Positions 44,009-56,417 of a stretch of DNA of 64,000 nucleotides are shown here, in pieces. The translations under genes were made by a program, and so were the position numbers. Origin of the DNA: Rugalucina vietnamica (Eukaryota > Mollusca > Bivalvia > Lucinida > Lucinidae). The notes below the pieces were generated by a model. The model saw nothing but the letters and a program-made list of their open reading frames with translations. It ran no database searches and was not told the origin of the DNA. The stretch covers positions 3,450,006-3,514,005 of the forward strand of contig OZ024877.1 in the NCBI GenBank assembly GCA_964017185.1. The letters run 5' to 3'. Position 1 is the stretch's first letter. Each line of letters starts with the position of its first letter.

Positions 44009-44701
44009 AATGTCAGGAAGTGTATTTTTTGTACCATGGCTTTTTATCAAAGGTGCAACTTGTTTCTTACTGTAAATAGTAACTGTTTTATACATGTATA
44101 ATTTTCACTTTACAAAGGTTCAAGTAGGCAAAGATCAGGAAAAGGCGCAATCAGAAAAAGATTCCCACTCCAAAAACCGAGGTGGGAAAAAAACAAACTA
44201 ACAATCAGGTACTTATACCATGAAAACATTTCGTAAGCCGAATGAGCAGCTATTTTCCCAATACGTGGCAACTCAGTTACCTTAACTTAACTAAAAATAT
44301 GAAAAAACACATAAGGCGCCAACAGCACAAAAATATTATAAACACCAAGACATAAAACAAAAAGAACCATCACAGAAGTATCGACTTGGAACGATCAGTA
44401 ACACAAAGTTCCTGGCGGATTTAAAACGATTTTACATGGCCATAACCTCACCCTCAGCTTCTGCAGTGGTTCATAACATTTAGTTAGTTCTTCGGTCCTC
44501 GTGGTGAATCTCTAACTAGTCAATGAATCATCAAGAACAAACAAATAAATAATGATAATCATCCTGATGAATCAAAAACCAGGACTCACAGATTGAGTAA
44601 GCTGCCCGACGATGGAGATCCCTGTGCGCCGAATAACTTACTAACTCCAGAGCAAAAGAAAAACATCAAGCTCAGGCCCCAACCAACAAAAATGAATAGC
44701 T

Positions 44702-45904
44702 TTAAGTCGGGGCCATCATAGAGTCTGACGCCCGACCCACCGGCGTGCAATTAAAGAAGGCAGCATAGTTATCCACCGTGATTGGGTTAAAAACTAAGCA
44801 TGCAGACTGTCGCATAACATTCAAGTTATAACCTATACGTCTGTAACGTGTTATGATTTTTCTAAACTGAAAAGAAAAATCATTACTTCCTATAAGTTTC
44901 TTAAATTTGTAAACCAAGTCACCATAAAATTCTGGTTCCGAAAGGCCCTCACTTAAAAGCGTCTTTAACCCAACATTATATTTGGAAATCAATTCATAGT
45001 GTCTACGATAAAATTTAGAAAAGGTTTTTCGAAGTTTATGATACCGATAGCCCTGTTGGAGAAGTTTGGCCGTTAAACATTTATTTCGAGCGTTGAAGTC
45101 TGTAACGTGATTGCAGACTCTAGCAAACCTAATAAGTTGCGAAATGTATACACCATAAGAAGCACGACGAGGAACGTCACCATCCAAAAACGGAAAATTT
45201 ACTATATCAAAATCAAAGTCATCGCGCTTATCATAAATTTTAGAAGAAACAAATCCATTTGCAACAGAAAGATGTAGATCTAAAAAGGGGGCTTCGGTAT
45301 CCGAGATATTGGCTTTGTTCAACTGTAGTTCAGATGGATAAATTTGATTGACCATACCTTCAAAATAAGGGTTGTCAATGTTCAAAAGGTCATCAAGGTA
45401 CCTAGAAGTGGAATTAAAAGCCTCGATAACATCAGCTTGATTATCATGGTTAAGAGAATCCATGAAATCTCTTTCGTAGCAGTATAAAAATAAATCAGCT
45501 ACGAGAGGTGCGCAATTTGTACCCATCGGAATTCCAACAATTTGTCTGTATAACTTGGTCCCAAATCTAATATAATTATTATCCAGGAGATAGGATAAGG
45601 CGTCGCACACATTCTGACATGACCAAAGTGTACACCGACTTTGGTCAGAGGAAGTGAAAAAAGCCTTTCTGTCATTACATGCCAAGTAAAGTGAACCATA
45701 GTTTTTAATGCCCTTTTGAAGGTCCACTCTATCAAATCTAGAAGTTTTTTCTTTCATTAGATTATGTGGTAAAGTTGTATACAGAGTAGAAAAATCATAT
45801 GTGGACAAGCTCGTCGCACGGAACCCTCTACACTTCATTTTATTGAGCACCTCACCAGAATTTTTTATTGACCAAAACCAATTTTTATTTGAAGTTTCAT
45901 ACAC
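44702..45904 (-). pseudogene. PLE reverse transcriptase, interrupted
   Basis: 400 residues collinear with residues 102-501 of the 8433-9886 protein, including YDFSTLYTT, GIPMGTNCAP, YLDD and the MMAPT end. Two compensating frameshifts replace a ~13-residue stretch after NLMKEK. The N-terminal codons are displaced to 51149-51320 by the array insertion. Otherwise close to the best copy. Confidence 0.85.
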
Positions 45905-46915
45905 TGTCTCACAGTATCTTATAACATGAGACTTGATAGCAGTAAGACAGGAAGTTAATAATTTACAATATTATATCGTTTGAATTAAATTTAGTATATA
46001 TAAGAAAACTTGTTCAACGTTGGAGTCAGCTTGGATTGTGATATCAAATTGGAAATATTCTCGTCTTTATAACATAGGGGTACATGATAAAATTCTCGCA
46101 AATCAAGGGGGTAGGGGTAGGTTTAACTTCACACATTTCGTTTCATCCACCGGTAGTAAAGTTTGATGGTTTTATGTTGAGGTTCTTAGAATGGACAATA
46201 GGCGCCAAGTCTGTATGTGGATTCTTCCCACGGAAATCCAAGAGGACATCCAAAATGGTCGTCAAAACATCAATTTTCTGATAAAATGCAGATTTGATTA
46301 AGTTGGTTTACTCAGAAATAACTGGAAAACAAACAATGATGCTTAAAATCCTGTATGCAGCAGATTTCTTCTGAGTGAGCCTAAAATTGTCACAAAAAAT
46401 TGCATACTTTATACAAATTTGCTAATGAACCCATTGGTCAAACAAAATGTGTTGTTGCACAAAAAGTACTTTAAAAGTTTAGAATGGTCAAAATTTCCTA
46501 CCTATGGATATCAGAAAATTGTTCAGCTTGGATGTCAACTAGGATTGTAGTATCAGATGAGAAATATTCTCATCTTTATAATTAAAGGGTACATGGTAAG
46601 TTTCTTTCAAAAGAAGGGGTAAGGTCTAGTTTAGCATCACCAATTTTGTCCCAGCCTCCATTTAAAGATTATATGTTGAAAGGTCATACAATACAATGAG
46701 GGCACTTTGAGGCCATGTTGTGGCTGTTGATTCTATGTACCATAATCTAAGATGGCATCCAAATTGTCCACCAAAGTGATGAAATTACTGATATTTCACA
46801 TATAAACATGTGGATTCTTTGAACCAAAATCTAGTATGACATCCAAAATGGCCACCAAAATTACGAAATTATATTACACCTACAGTGAATAAAGAGTTAT
46901 TATTTGTTTAATTAT

Positions 46916-47109
46916 TTGTTTGTTTGTGTTGAGGCTTAACGTCCCAGTCAACAATTTTTCAGTCATGCAGGGTCGGAGCCAACGCTTCCTGTGTTTAACC
47001 AGTACTTTAGGGAGTTAATGCGTCCTGCTCAAGGACACAACACGGTGACGCTTGTGGGGATCGAACCCAGGACCTCTCGATTTGGAGTCGGACGCTCTAT
47101 CACTAGATC
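46916..47109 (-). repeat. tRNA-derived SINE with TGTTTAATTAT duplication
   Basis: On the minus strand: A-box-like TAGTGATAGAGCG, B box GGTTCGATCCCC, a ~110 bp body (GACGCATTAACTCCC, GGAAGCGTTGGCTCC) and an ACAAACAAACAAA tail. The 11-bp duplication lies at 46905-46915 and 47110-47120. It is a different family from the SINEs at 34 kb. Confidence 0.85.
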
Positions 47110-47290
47110 TGTTTAATTATATGATTATTTTTGTTATTTTACTCACAAATAACTGAAAATGTATAATGATGCTTTCAAACATTGCAAGCTGTATATCTCT
47201 TCTGAGTGAGTGTAGAAGTGTCTCAAAAATGACACATTTTAAACAGCCCATTGTTCAAATAAGTCATTTTTATTTACACATCCGTCTTAG

Positions 47291-48310
47291 AAGGTAAAAG
47301 TAGGCAACACTCAGGAAACGGCACAATCAGAAAGAAATTCCCACTCCAAAAACCGAGGTGGGAAAAGACTATGTTAACAATCAAGTACTTGTACTAAGAA
47401 AACATATTGTGAGTCCAGTGAGCAGTTATTTTCCCAATAGGTGGTCACTCAGTTACCAAAACTAAAATATGAAGACATACATAAGGTGCAAACACCGCAC
47501 AAATTCAACGCCAGAGAAGTATCGCCTTGGAACGATCAGTAGTATAAAATACTGTGGGTCTTAAACTAGTTTTACAGGCACCTAAGCTCTCCCTCAGCTT
47601 CTGCAGTGGCTCTAATATACCTATATATATAAATATATATATATATATATCTATAATCTATATATAAACTAGCAATAAGGAAAATCATGTAAAGAAATAT
47701 AAAACATAGGTACCAACGTATAATATGTGTAACGGAAATCAGGGTGAGCAGCTATTGAAGTGAAGTTATTGGAATAGCTTGGATAATTTTGAACCACAAC
47801 AGTCACGCCTTGGAACGTCAGTTATAAAAAATTGGGGGGCTTAAACTAGTTATACAAAAGCTAAACTCGCCCTCAGTTTCTGCACTGCAGTGGGTCTGCA
47901 GTCATAATGAGCTGCCTGATGTTGGAGATCCTTGGGCGCCAAACAACTTATTGAAATCCGGAGCAGAAGAAAAACACCAGTTGAACCCCGGAGTGCCAAG
48001 CAACAGACAAGCAGCTCCAGTCCCAACCAACTAAAGTGAATAGCTTGAAGTCGTAGTTATCAACTATGATCGGGTTAAAAACTAAGCATGCATACTGTCA
48101 CATCACATATATCGGATACGCTTATGTCGTATTTTCTAAACAGAAAAGAAAACAAAAAAAGAATAAAAAAACAACAAAACAGTCCTTCGTATAAGTTTCT
48201 TAAATTTGTAAGTCACCATAAAATTCTGGTTCGGAAATGGCCCTCACATTGAAGCGTCTTTAACCGGAAATTCATAGTGTCTGTGATAAAATTTAGAAAA
48301 TGACTTAGGA
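47291..48310 (-). mobile_element. Old PLE copy inside the inverted array
   Basis: Minus-strand 3' UTR and a little RT (to the YRHYE region), heavily diverged, with a (TA)n microsatellite at ~47618-47665 and several deletions. It predates or was carried along with the array insertion. Confidence 0.7.
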
Positions 48311-48724
48311 GGCTTTGGATGTTTTGTTCAACATCCAGACTTACGGCTACATTCTCTTCCGTCACTCAAAGTCAAACTCGAACTCAACTCGCGAGAGTAT
48401 GGCTGGAGTATGAGTCGAGTGAGGTTAAATTGAGTGTGAGTGGAGTATAGATTTGGTATGCACAACAGTCACTCAACCATCACTCACTGGAGTGTCAGAT
48501 CTTCATTATAAAACAAAGAAATTTGAAATCTTACGGACATTTGATGTTACTATTCTAACATCAAATTAGCAGCAAAGAGATGACTAGACACCGCATATTG
48601 CGATTTCGATGTGCAACCATGGTATCGTATTTGCTTTCTATTGTTTGTTTGTTTGCTTGTTTGTTTATTTGTCTTTCTTTCTGTGATGCTCTCTCTCTGC
48701 TTGCTTGCTGGTTTATTTGTCTTT

Positions 48725-48783
<59 letters not shown>

Positions 48784-49289
48784 GTTTGTGTCGGGTGTGT
48801 GGTTGGTTGGTGGGTGCGTGAGTAGATGGGTGTTCGTGGGTGTGGAGGGGGTGAGTCTGTGACAGCGATATCTAGCGTTAAGGCACAAATGTGTCTGCAT
48901 CTGGATGTACAATTTTGACCACTCACCTAAAATACGGATCATTGCTTTTCATGTTCAAAATAGTCGCAAATGACATGCCTTGGGGAAAATCGAAATCTGT
49001 TCTAAAATTCGCGACCCCTCTCAAGAAAAGATTTGTCCCGAGGGGGCTCTTTCGAAGAAAATGTGAAGAAATAAGGGTCCAAAAATTTTCGAGTAGCGCT
49101 CGAGTGAGGTGTCGCCTTCACTCAACGCTTACTCGAAATTTGAGTTGAGTTCGAGTGTGAGTGTGACATGTGCATACCAAATCGAACAGTTATGCGCTGA
49201 CACGAGTGACTGATCAGATTATCTGAATGAGTTTAAGAGGAGTATGCCTCGAGTGTAGGTTGAGAATACAGTCGTTAGACCCTGGCCTC
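48311..49289. other. GAGT-rich palindromic segment with a (TC)n microsatellite
   Basis: GAGT/ACTC motifs dominate both edges. GATTTGGTATGCACA at 48450-48464 is inverted at 49169-49183, suggesting a ~730 bp element. Inside lies a (TC)n run at ~48730-48779. Overlapping Arg/Glu- or Leu/Ser-rich frames are artefacts of that run. Confidence 0.5.
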
Positions 49290-52200
49290 AAAGTGCCCTA
49301 ATTGTATGACCCTTCAACACATATTCTGTAAGTGGAGGCTGGAACAAAATTTGTGACACAAAAATTATACCTAATCCCTTGTTTTGCAAAAATCTTATAA
49401 CAAAATATTTTGTTTGACCATTGGGTTCGGCAGCAAAAATCTGTATAAAATATGCAATGTTTGGTGACAATTTTGGGCTCACTCAGAAGAAATATATTGC
49501 ATGCTTAATTTAAAGCATTGTTACGCTTTTTTTAGTTACTTCTGAGTAAACCAACATATTTTATCGTAATCTTAACTGTTTTAGGTGAATTATCAGAAAA
49601 TTAAAGTTTTGGTGGCCATTCTGGATGTCATCTTTGAATTCCGTGTGAAGAATCCACATACAGAGTTGGCACCTAGGCCTAAAGATTGCCTTTTCTATGA
49701 AGCTCAACATAAAACCATCAGAAGAACCAACTCAAATGAAATCTATTGCAAGCAAGATATTAAGCCTTATTATGTTTTTTCCATTTACTTCTGAGTATTT
49801 ACATATTAAAATCTGCATTTTATCTTAATTTAACTGTTTTAGGTGAATTATCAGAAAATTGACGGTTTGGCGGCCATTTTAGATGTCATCTTGGGTTTAT
49901 GTGTGAAGAATCCACATACAGACTTGGCATCTAGGCCTAAAAGATTGCCCATTCTATGAACCTCATTGTAAAACCATCAAACCTTTCTAGTGGCAGACGG
50001 AACGAAACGTGTGAAGCTAAACCTACCCCTACCCCCTTGATTTGCGATAACCTTATCATGTACCCCTTAGTTATGAAGACGAGAATATTTCCCAAATTGA
50101 AACCACAATCCTAGCTGACACCCACGTTGAACAATTTTATATATACAAAGTTAAATTCTAACGATAAAAAAAAAACTTTTCTGTAGTGTGTGTGTGCAAC
50201 AAAATATTTTTGTTTGAGCAATGGGCCAGGTAGCAAATCTGTATAAATTATGCCAATGTTTTTTGTTACAAATTTGGGCTCACTTAGGAGAAATCTGTTG
50301 CAAGCACGATTTAAAGCCTCATTATGCTTGTCCAGTTACTTCAGAGTAAACCAACATAATAAAATTTACATTTTTATCTTACTTTAACTGTTTTATTTGA
50401 ATTATCAGAAAAATTGACGTTTTGGCGGCCATTTTGGATGTCATCTTGGATTTCCGTGTGAAGAATCCACATACAGACTTGGTACCTAAACCTAAAAGAT
50501 TGCCCATTCTATGAACCTTAACATAAAACCATCAAACCTTTTTAGTGGTGGATGAAACAAAATTTGTGAAGTTAAACCTATCCCTACCCCCTTGATTTGC
50601 GAGAATCTCACGATGTACCCTTACATTATTAAGATGAAAATATTTCCAATTTGGTACCACAATCCTAGCTGGCACCCGGGTTGAAATAAATTCTTATATA
50701 CTAAATTTAATTTTAATCATTAAAAACCTTTTCTGTAGAGTGTGTGCAACAAAATATTTTTGGTTTGACCAATGGGCCAGGTAGAAAATCTGTTTAAAAT
50801 GTACATTTTTTGTGATACTTTTGGGCTCCCTGAGAAGAAATCTATTGCTATCAGGATTTTAAAGCCTTACTATGGTTTGTAAGTTACTTCTGAGTAAAAC
50901 AAACATAAAAATGTGTATATTTGTGTAGATCTTTAACTCCTATATGTGAGAAATTAGAAAATTCATCTTTTTGCGGCCATTTTGGACGCCATCTTGGATT
51001 TTGGTATGAAGAATCCATATCCGGATTTGGCACCCAGGCCTAAAAGTTTGCCCATTTAATGGTCTTCAACATAAAACTATCAAACCTTTTATGTGGAGGG
51101 GGTGGAACGAAAATTAATTGCCCTGCTGGCTTCTGCGCTATTGATAGTAGTAAGACAGGAAGTTAATAATTTAGAAAGCTCAGTTGTAGTACAAGAGCTA
51201 GACTTTGCAATAAATCTAGCTTTGTATGGTCTTTTGTGAAGCTTAGGTAATCAATACATCGTAGGAAGTTTGTCTTGGTCTTCATTGACACAAACAGAAA
51301 ACTTTACAGGTAAATCGTTTGTGGGCAACTCTGTGGCTTTACAATAATAATAAGTTTCATAAGTGTAACCTATTGTGAGCTGTTTTTTAGCTTCAGTTGG
51401 ATTTACTGAGAACATTGTTCAATCAGGTTTTAGATTTCAAAGTGGAAACATGTTGAATAGTAGATGTTGAAGATGTGACATTGTAAAATTCTGCCAAGTG
51501 TTGAAATAAGGAATTATTGTTTTATTCAAATCTGTAAGTAATCTTTTTCTTCTTGGGTACATTCTCTGCTGGTTTTGTAAATAAAGTGAAATTCTGGAAT
51601 TATGAAATTTAGAATTTGCATTTGGCCGCTTAATTTAGTATAGTAATACCAGTTTACAATTTTTAGGTGGCCTCTTGGTAGATGATTAGATGCTTTGATA
51701 TAAACCAGCAGATGGTGTCAACAACACAATATGTGAATTGGCCTTAGATATGGGACTGCAGATGTTCAGATTAGAATTGGAAGACTATAAAATGACTCTG
51801 GAAATACGAAAACTTAAATAAAGTGTTCCAATGGTCATAAATTCAGATGATAAACAATTCGTAATCTGAAACTGGATAAGTTGGGGAAATATGCGAATAA
51901 ACTTTGGACTATGTATAGTGATGACGATAGAAATAGTATAGAAAATTATACTTAGAACTTTTGAAGCAATGTGAAGCTATAGTGTACCAGGAGGGGAAAA
52001 ACCTTAGCTTAGTGACTAAAAATGTGGTGATGAAACCAATAATCAATTTCATGATTTGATGGGCTACATGACAGTTGTATTCGTGTGAAGATACATAAAG
52101 AGAAACATTGAGATGAAATCTATGTTGTACCGCTAGGACACTAAACATGTTGAGTGACTTTGTGAAATGAAAAACTTAAAGATACTTTAACATTAGTGAC

Positions 52201-52950
52201 TTCATTGACCTAGAATTTGACATTGAACAGTTATAAATAAAATTGATTGTTGTAAATAGAATATTGTACAGCTCTTACCAGAGATTGCACAAACCATAGT
52301 GTACCCTGAGGGTCAAAACTGCTTTACTTGAATAATAATATATTTGAATGTGGAACTAGATAAGAGCTAGTATATATGTAAATAGGATTTGGTAATATTT
52401 ATTAACCAAGTTCAAGATTATATACAGGTATCTCTGTTAAATGACCAGGAAGGCTCAAACCAGTCATATCCAGTGTAGTGCTGTGTGAAAATGTATTAGA
52501 TGGAAGTTTTGCTGAATTAACTGGAGTTGAATATGCTGATGAAATTTTACTTTGTGGACTTTGTGGATGTTAGCAATTCATTGATGAATTTTTGCTGTAG
52601 AGTTTAACTTAGTGGATTACTTTGCTTAGTGTAATAACTATAGACAGTGGCCACTTATTTTGATTTTGAGTCTTTGTGAGTAGCTGTGTGATTAATTTCT
52701 GAAGCATTCAACAGTTTAAGCATTACAAATCTATACATATAGATAAGATAACGAATTGGTAAGTTGTAAGAGATCTGGATATTGGTTTATTTGGGGATAG
52801 TCCTGTATCAAGAGATAAATGTCAAAATGTCAGATTAAAGTATCTACTTCGTGGTGAAGAAAGAAAGGATTGATTTGTTTATTCTATCCTATGATATTAT
52901 CTTTTTCTAGATTGTTTAATAACACCCAATAACATGTTCATGACACTTAA

Positions 52951-54711
52951 AAGTAGCCCCCCCCCCCTTTTTTTTTTTTTTTATAAATTTTGTCTTTTTT
53001 AATATCCCCAAATCAGGGGCTTCCAAACTTAATAAAATGCATAATATAAAATCATAATTGCCATATTAAGCCTATTAAGATACTTTTTGAATTTTGATAG
53101 AAAAGCCCTTATTGAATATAAAATGATTGTGGAATCTGCCAGATGTAATTTTGTAACACCATGTAAATGTCGTGTCTGTAGCCCCCTATTTTCAAGCCCC
53201 TATTAAAGTATGTTAACAAAGCTTAATCTAAACATGACCTTCACTTTCATTTGCGGGTCCAGCCATTTAACGCTTTATAATAAACATTTTGTGGCTAGCT
53301 GAATGGTTTCATCAGATATCGCGGTAACTATGCTGTCCATAGCCCTGTCGTGTCCGTAGCTCTATTTTTGTTGTTTGCTTAAAATGATCATTTTAAGCTT
53401 ATCTCATTTTGTTTTTGGTTGTAAACAAACAAGAACATCATTAAAAGTCATAAATGCACCAGTAGATATGAATATTGCATGTTAATACTTGGGACAAAAC
53501 TGTCTTAAAACAGGCAGGGCTACGGACACGACACGTTTTCACGTTTGCCATATGTTAAAAATTTTGACAGATTTTCGAGATAAAATCTATCATATCACAC
53601 CAAAAAATGTCCCAAAAGTAAAAATTCTCAATACAAGGTTAAATTTTGCATTAGCCATCAGGCCATAATGCATGTTATATTTTTAAATATGTAGGCCCCT
53701 AAGCCCTGAGGGCATAGGCACGGTAAAAGTTTTGAAAGCCTGAAAAGAAAATGAAAATTTCTGCGTTTTTTCTCCTACAAGATGTCAGGGATAACAAAAA
53801 TGCCATCTAAATATACCCCACTTAAAATTCATTTTTTTTACAAAAGTGAAACCCAAATGTCCACCCTGATGGTGTTTTAGCGGTATAGGCTGATTGGCCG
53901 AAATGACAAATAGCATAAGGGGACCAGCCATCAATCAAAAATAGTCATGCTTGATAAATTTTCGGATCAGACCTGCATTGAGAAATAGATGTGTACATAT
54001 CATTTCGAAGCTTGAACTTTCACCATGTTTTTCAATATGTCAATATGTCAATTTATGACGTCATCAGGCCAAGCTCTCAGTGACATCATTTTAACACACC
54101 CACCATCATACAGCGTGAATCAGGGTCAGCTGGACCTGTGATTGATCACCCTTTTCTCTCCAAAACCTCGGCTAACTTGGAAGGAATGTACATTTTTAAA
54201 AGAAACATTCAACAATTATTGTTTACCTTTAGCCATGAAACACAAGTTGGAAATTTTCAGTGAGTTTAAAGAAGTAAAGCAGTGAAATGATGTGGTAAAA
54301 AAGCATAACACCCATAGAAACAATAGGAAACTCTTGAAACAATAGCTAAAAAATCACAGAAATTGTCATGATTAATCGCAGTGTTATCCTATACAATTTG
54401 GAATGTAGATGGGATTTGTTAAGTATGCAGTAAAGTTAAAAGAAATAGCGATTCGGAACGAATGCAGAACATTTCATCTTGAAAAAATTATTGAACAATC
54501 ACCACTGTTAAACAGTGCAACTAAGTCCCCCTCTTCTTAAAGTGCCAGAAAATGCAAGATAGAAAAGCTTTCCAAATAAATTTAAATTAATGTTTATATG
54601 GAATTATAATGCATTTTGAATTTAGACTAGCATAAGATTTACTTCAAGTATCCTTTGAGAACCACTAGTTGATCGATCACTGGTCCCTCATTTATCACTG
54701 ATCATCTTACA
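52951..54711. other. Intergenic DNA, nothing recognised
   Basis: Starts with a C9-T run at ~52959-52983. No coding region, repeats shared with the rest of the window, or terminal repeats were found. Confidence 0.45.
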
Positions 54712-55870
54712 CTACCCTAGTTGCGAAACCTTATTCCACTACGTTCCGTAGCGGACCCTGATGGCTCTATTTGATCAAAACAATTTCCGACAGAGTAAAA
54801 GAGGATTACACAATATTGGCACATGGTGTCAACTCGACCTTGACGTCACTGCGCGCGCTTTGGCATGTGAGCATGAAGAGCCGTTTTCTGAATGCCTATG
54901 CATCGCGGACAAAAAAAAAAAAAAAGAGCAAATGAGCTAGCTGAATGGATAAATCCCCACAGAAATTATGGATTTAAAGCAGGAAATCAGAGACATTTCT
55001 TATGGAACATCATCTGGAGAGAAAATGCAATTGTGACGCTCCTGCTTTGCTCTTATGGTAGAACATGGTAAAAATGTTCTGTTCTGTTCTAAGAATATTG
55101 ATAGAAAAAAATGTTTTGTCAACCGGAACCGGAATTCACCCGGTTAATTTGCATAAATTGTCAGGAAATTTTATTCATTAGTCAGTACCACTGATCCGCA
55201 TACACTCTCACAAATGATGTCAATGTCAGCCATTTTGAATTGTTCGACGTCATCGTGACGTTTCAAAACGCTAATTAATCAATTAACTTTCCATATTATT
55301 TGACGTCATCGTGACGTTTTACAACACGCGCTGCATTATACTAATTGATCAATTAACTCTTCATCTATACAAAAGCAACGAAGAGGTATGAAACATATGC
55401 GAGCATAGTGAACCCCCTTCCTTCGTTTGAACCCACTTCCAGAAATCCTAGATCTGCCCCTGGTATATAGAGATAGAACAGTATGTGAAGTGAGGGTGAG
55501 TAGGATTTAGTTTTCACAGTGAAATTCGTGTTTGAAAATTTGATGTGTAAAATAAAACAATTTTTGACCTGTAAGTACACGCTTGGCAATGAGGATGTGT
55601 GACACATTCGGAATTCTTCTGTGTACTGAGATTGTAAACAACAGCTGAAGTTCTGAGTCTAACGTAGTTGCGAAACCTCACTCAACTACGTTCCGTTGCG
55701 GACCTTGATGGTTCTATTTGATCAAAACAATTTCCGATTGAATAAAACAGGATTGCACATGGTTGACACGTGGTGAGAACATCCAAACTCGACCATGACG
55801 TCACGCGGGTGCCTTGACGTCACGGTTTAGCGCGCTATGGCACGTGTCCATGAATAGCTGCTTTCTGAGA

Positions 55871-55997
55871 ATGGGTCACTGACGAGAGTCACTGAAGAGT
55901 CTTTAATAGTCGAAACCGCGGTATGGCCTATCCCCTTTCTCATTATTACATGTATGTTCACTGCTTTTAAAGGATCTCCGTTTTAATTTTATTTCTG
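55871..55997 (+). mobile_element. Hammerhead family B repeat, copy 4
   Basis: ATGGGTCACTGACGAG, a partially duplicated ribozyme, CCTATCCCCTTTCTC, CACTGC and AAAGGATCTCCGTTTTAAT. It sits in unit 2 of the tandem duplication and is absent from unit 1, so it inserted after the duplication. Confidence 0.75.
55886..55929 (+). ncRNA. Hammerhead ribozyme motif, family B
   Basis: Core CTGAAGA, stem II with one mismatch around loop TTAAT, GAAA, palindromic ACCGCGGT, then TGGCCT. The upstream GGGTCACTGACGAG looks like a duplicated 5' half. Stem I has one A-C mismatch. Possibly weakly active. Confidence 0.65.
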
Positions 55998-56220
55998 ATT
56001 GGCTTAGCGTCGCGTAAAAAAGTGGGAGCAACTGAGCTAGCTGAATGTGTAAATCTCACAGAAATTATGGATTTTAAGCAGGAAATCAAAGACTTTTCTT
56101 ATGGAACATCACCTGGAGAGAAAATTTGATATCTCTATGAACAGTATGCGAAGTGAGGGTGAGCGGGATTTAGTTTTTCAAAGAGAATTTTGGGTTTCAA
56201 AATTTGATGTGTAAAGTAAA

Positions 56221-56417
56221 AAGGTACAAGTAGGCAAAGATCAGGAAAAGGCGCAATCAGAAAGAGATTCCCACTCCAAAAACCGAGGTGGGAAAAAACC
56301 AAACTAACAATCAGGCATTTATACCATGAAACATATCGTAAGCCGAGTGAGCAGCTATTTTCCCAATCTGTGGCCGCTCAGTTACCTTAACTTAATTAAA
56401 AATATGAAAACATACAT
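56221..56417 (-). mobile_element. 197 bp PLE 3' insertion, TAAA duplication
   Basis: Minus-strand terminal PLE sequence from AGGTACAAGTAGG to ATGAAAACATACAT. TAAA at 56217-56220 and 56418-56421. Absent from unit 1 of the duplication. Confidence 0.8.

Larger units (their letters stand above)
45965..51148. repeat. Inverted array of ~550 bp units inserted in a PLE
   Basis: The right arm (49290-51140) has units marked by GAATTATCAGAAAA at 49587, 49845, 50399 and a decayed one at ~50948, giving spacings of 258 (deleted unit), 554 and ~549. The left arm (45985-46880) carries reverse-complement units. Shared blocks include GGCGGCCATTTTGGATGTCATCTTGG, cut here into shorter motifs such as GGCCATTTTGGATG, and GAAGAATCCACATACAG. 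A ~33-base stretch (TTGATAG..AATAATTTA, one mismatch) of the PLE is present on both sides. A fold-back type element or transposed satellite is possible. It encodes nothing recognisable. Confidence 0.65.
44115..51325 (-). mobile_element. PLE in the 3' LTR, itself split by a 5.2 kb inverted-repeat array
   Basis: The 3' end is at the left (AAAGGTTCAAGTAGGC). RT runs from 44702 to ~45965 and continues at 51149-51320 with the KLHKRPYKARFIA and VNEDQDKLPTMY region. It is nearly the same length as the 8430 copy and is 5'-truncated near NDLPVKF. Confidence 0.85.
35288..52945 (+). mobile_element. Gmr1-type Ty3/gypsy LTR retrotransposon, complete but multiply interrupted
   Basis: LTRs begin TGTCAGGAAGTG and end TTCATGACA, and the whole is flanked by CTTAA (35283-35287 and 52946-52950). 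Order: 5' LTR, primer site, gag, protease, integrase, reverse transcriptase, RNase H, polypurine tract, 3' LTR. Integrase before RT is the Ty1/copia order, but the RT/RNase H and the GPF-type integrase tail are gypsy-like. That combination defines Gmr1 elements, first known from deuterostomes. Four PLE insertions and a few point lesions inactivate it. Without inserts both LTRs are ~1.72 kb. Confidence 0.9.
44011..52945 (+). repeat. 3' LTR of the Gmr1-type element, split by 7.2 kb
   Basis: LTR sequence at 44011-44114 stops at CACTTTACA and resumes at 51326 with CAACTCTGTGG, exactly as joined in the 5' LTR, and ends TGACA at 52945 before CTTAA. Everything between is a PLE and its passengers. 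Confidence 0.9.

Noticed and set aside
48550..48942. Arg/Glu-rich and Leu/Ser-rich frames
   Set aside because: Produced by the (TC)n microsatellite on either strand.
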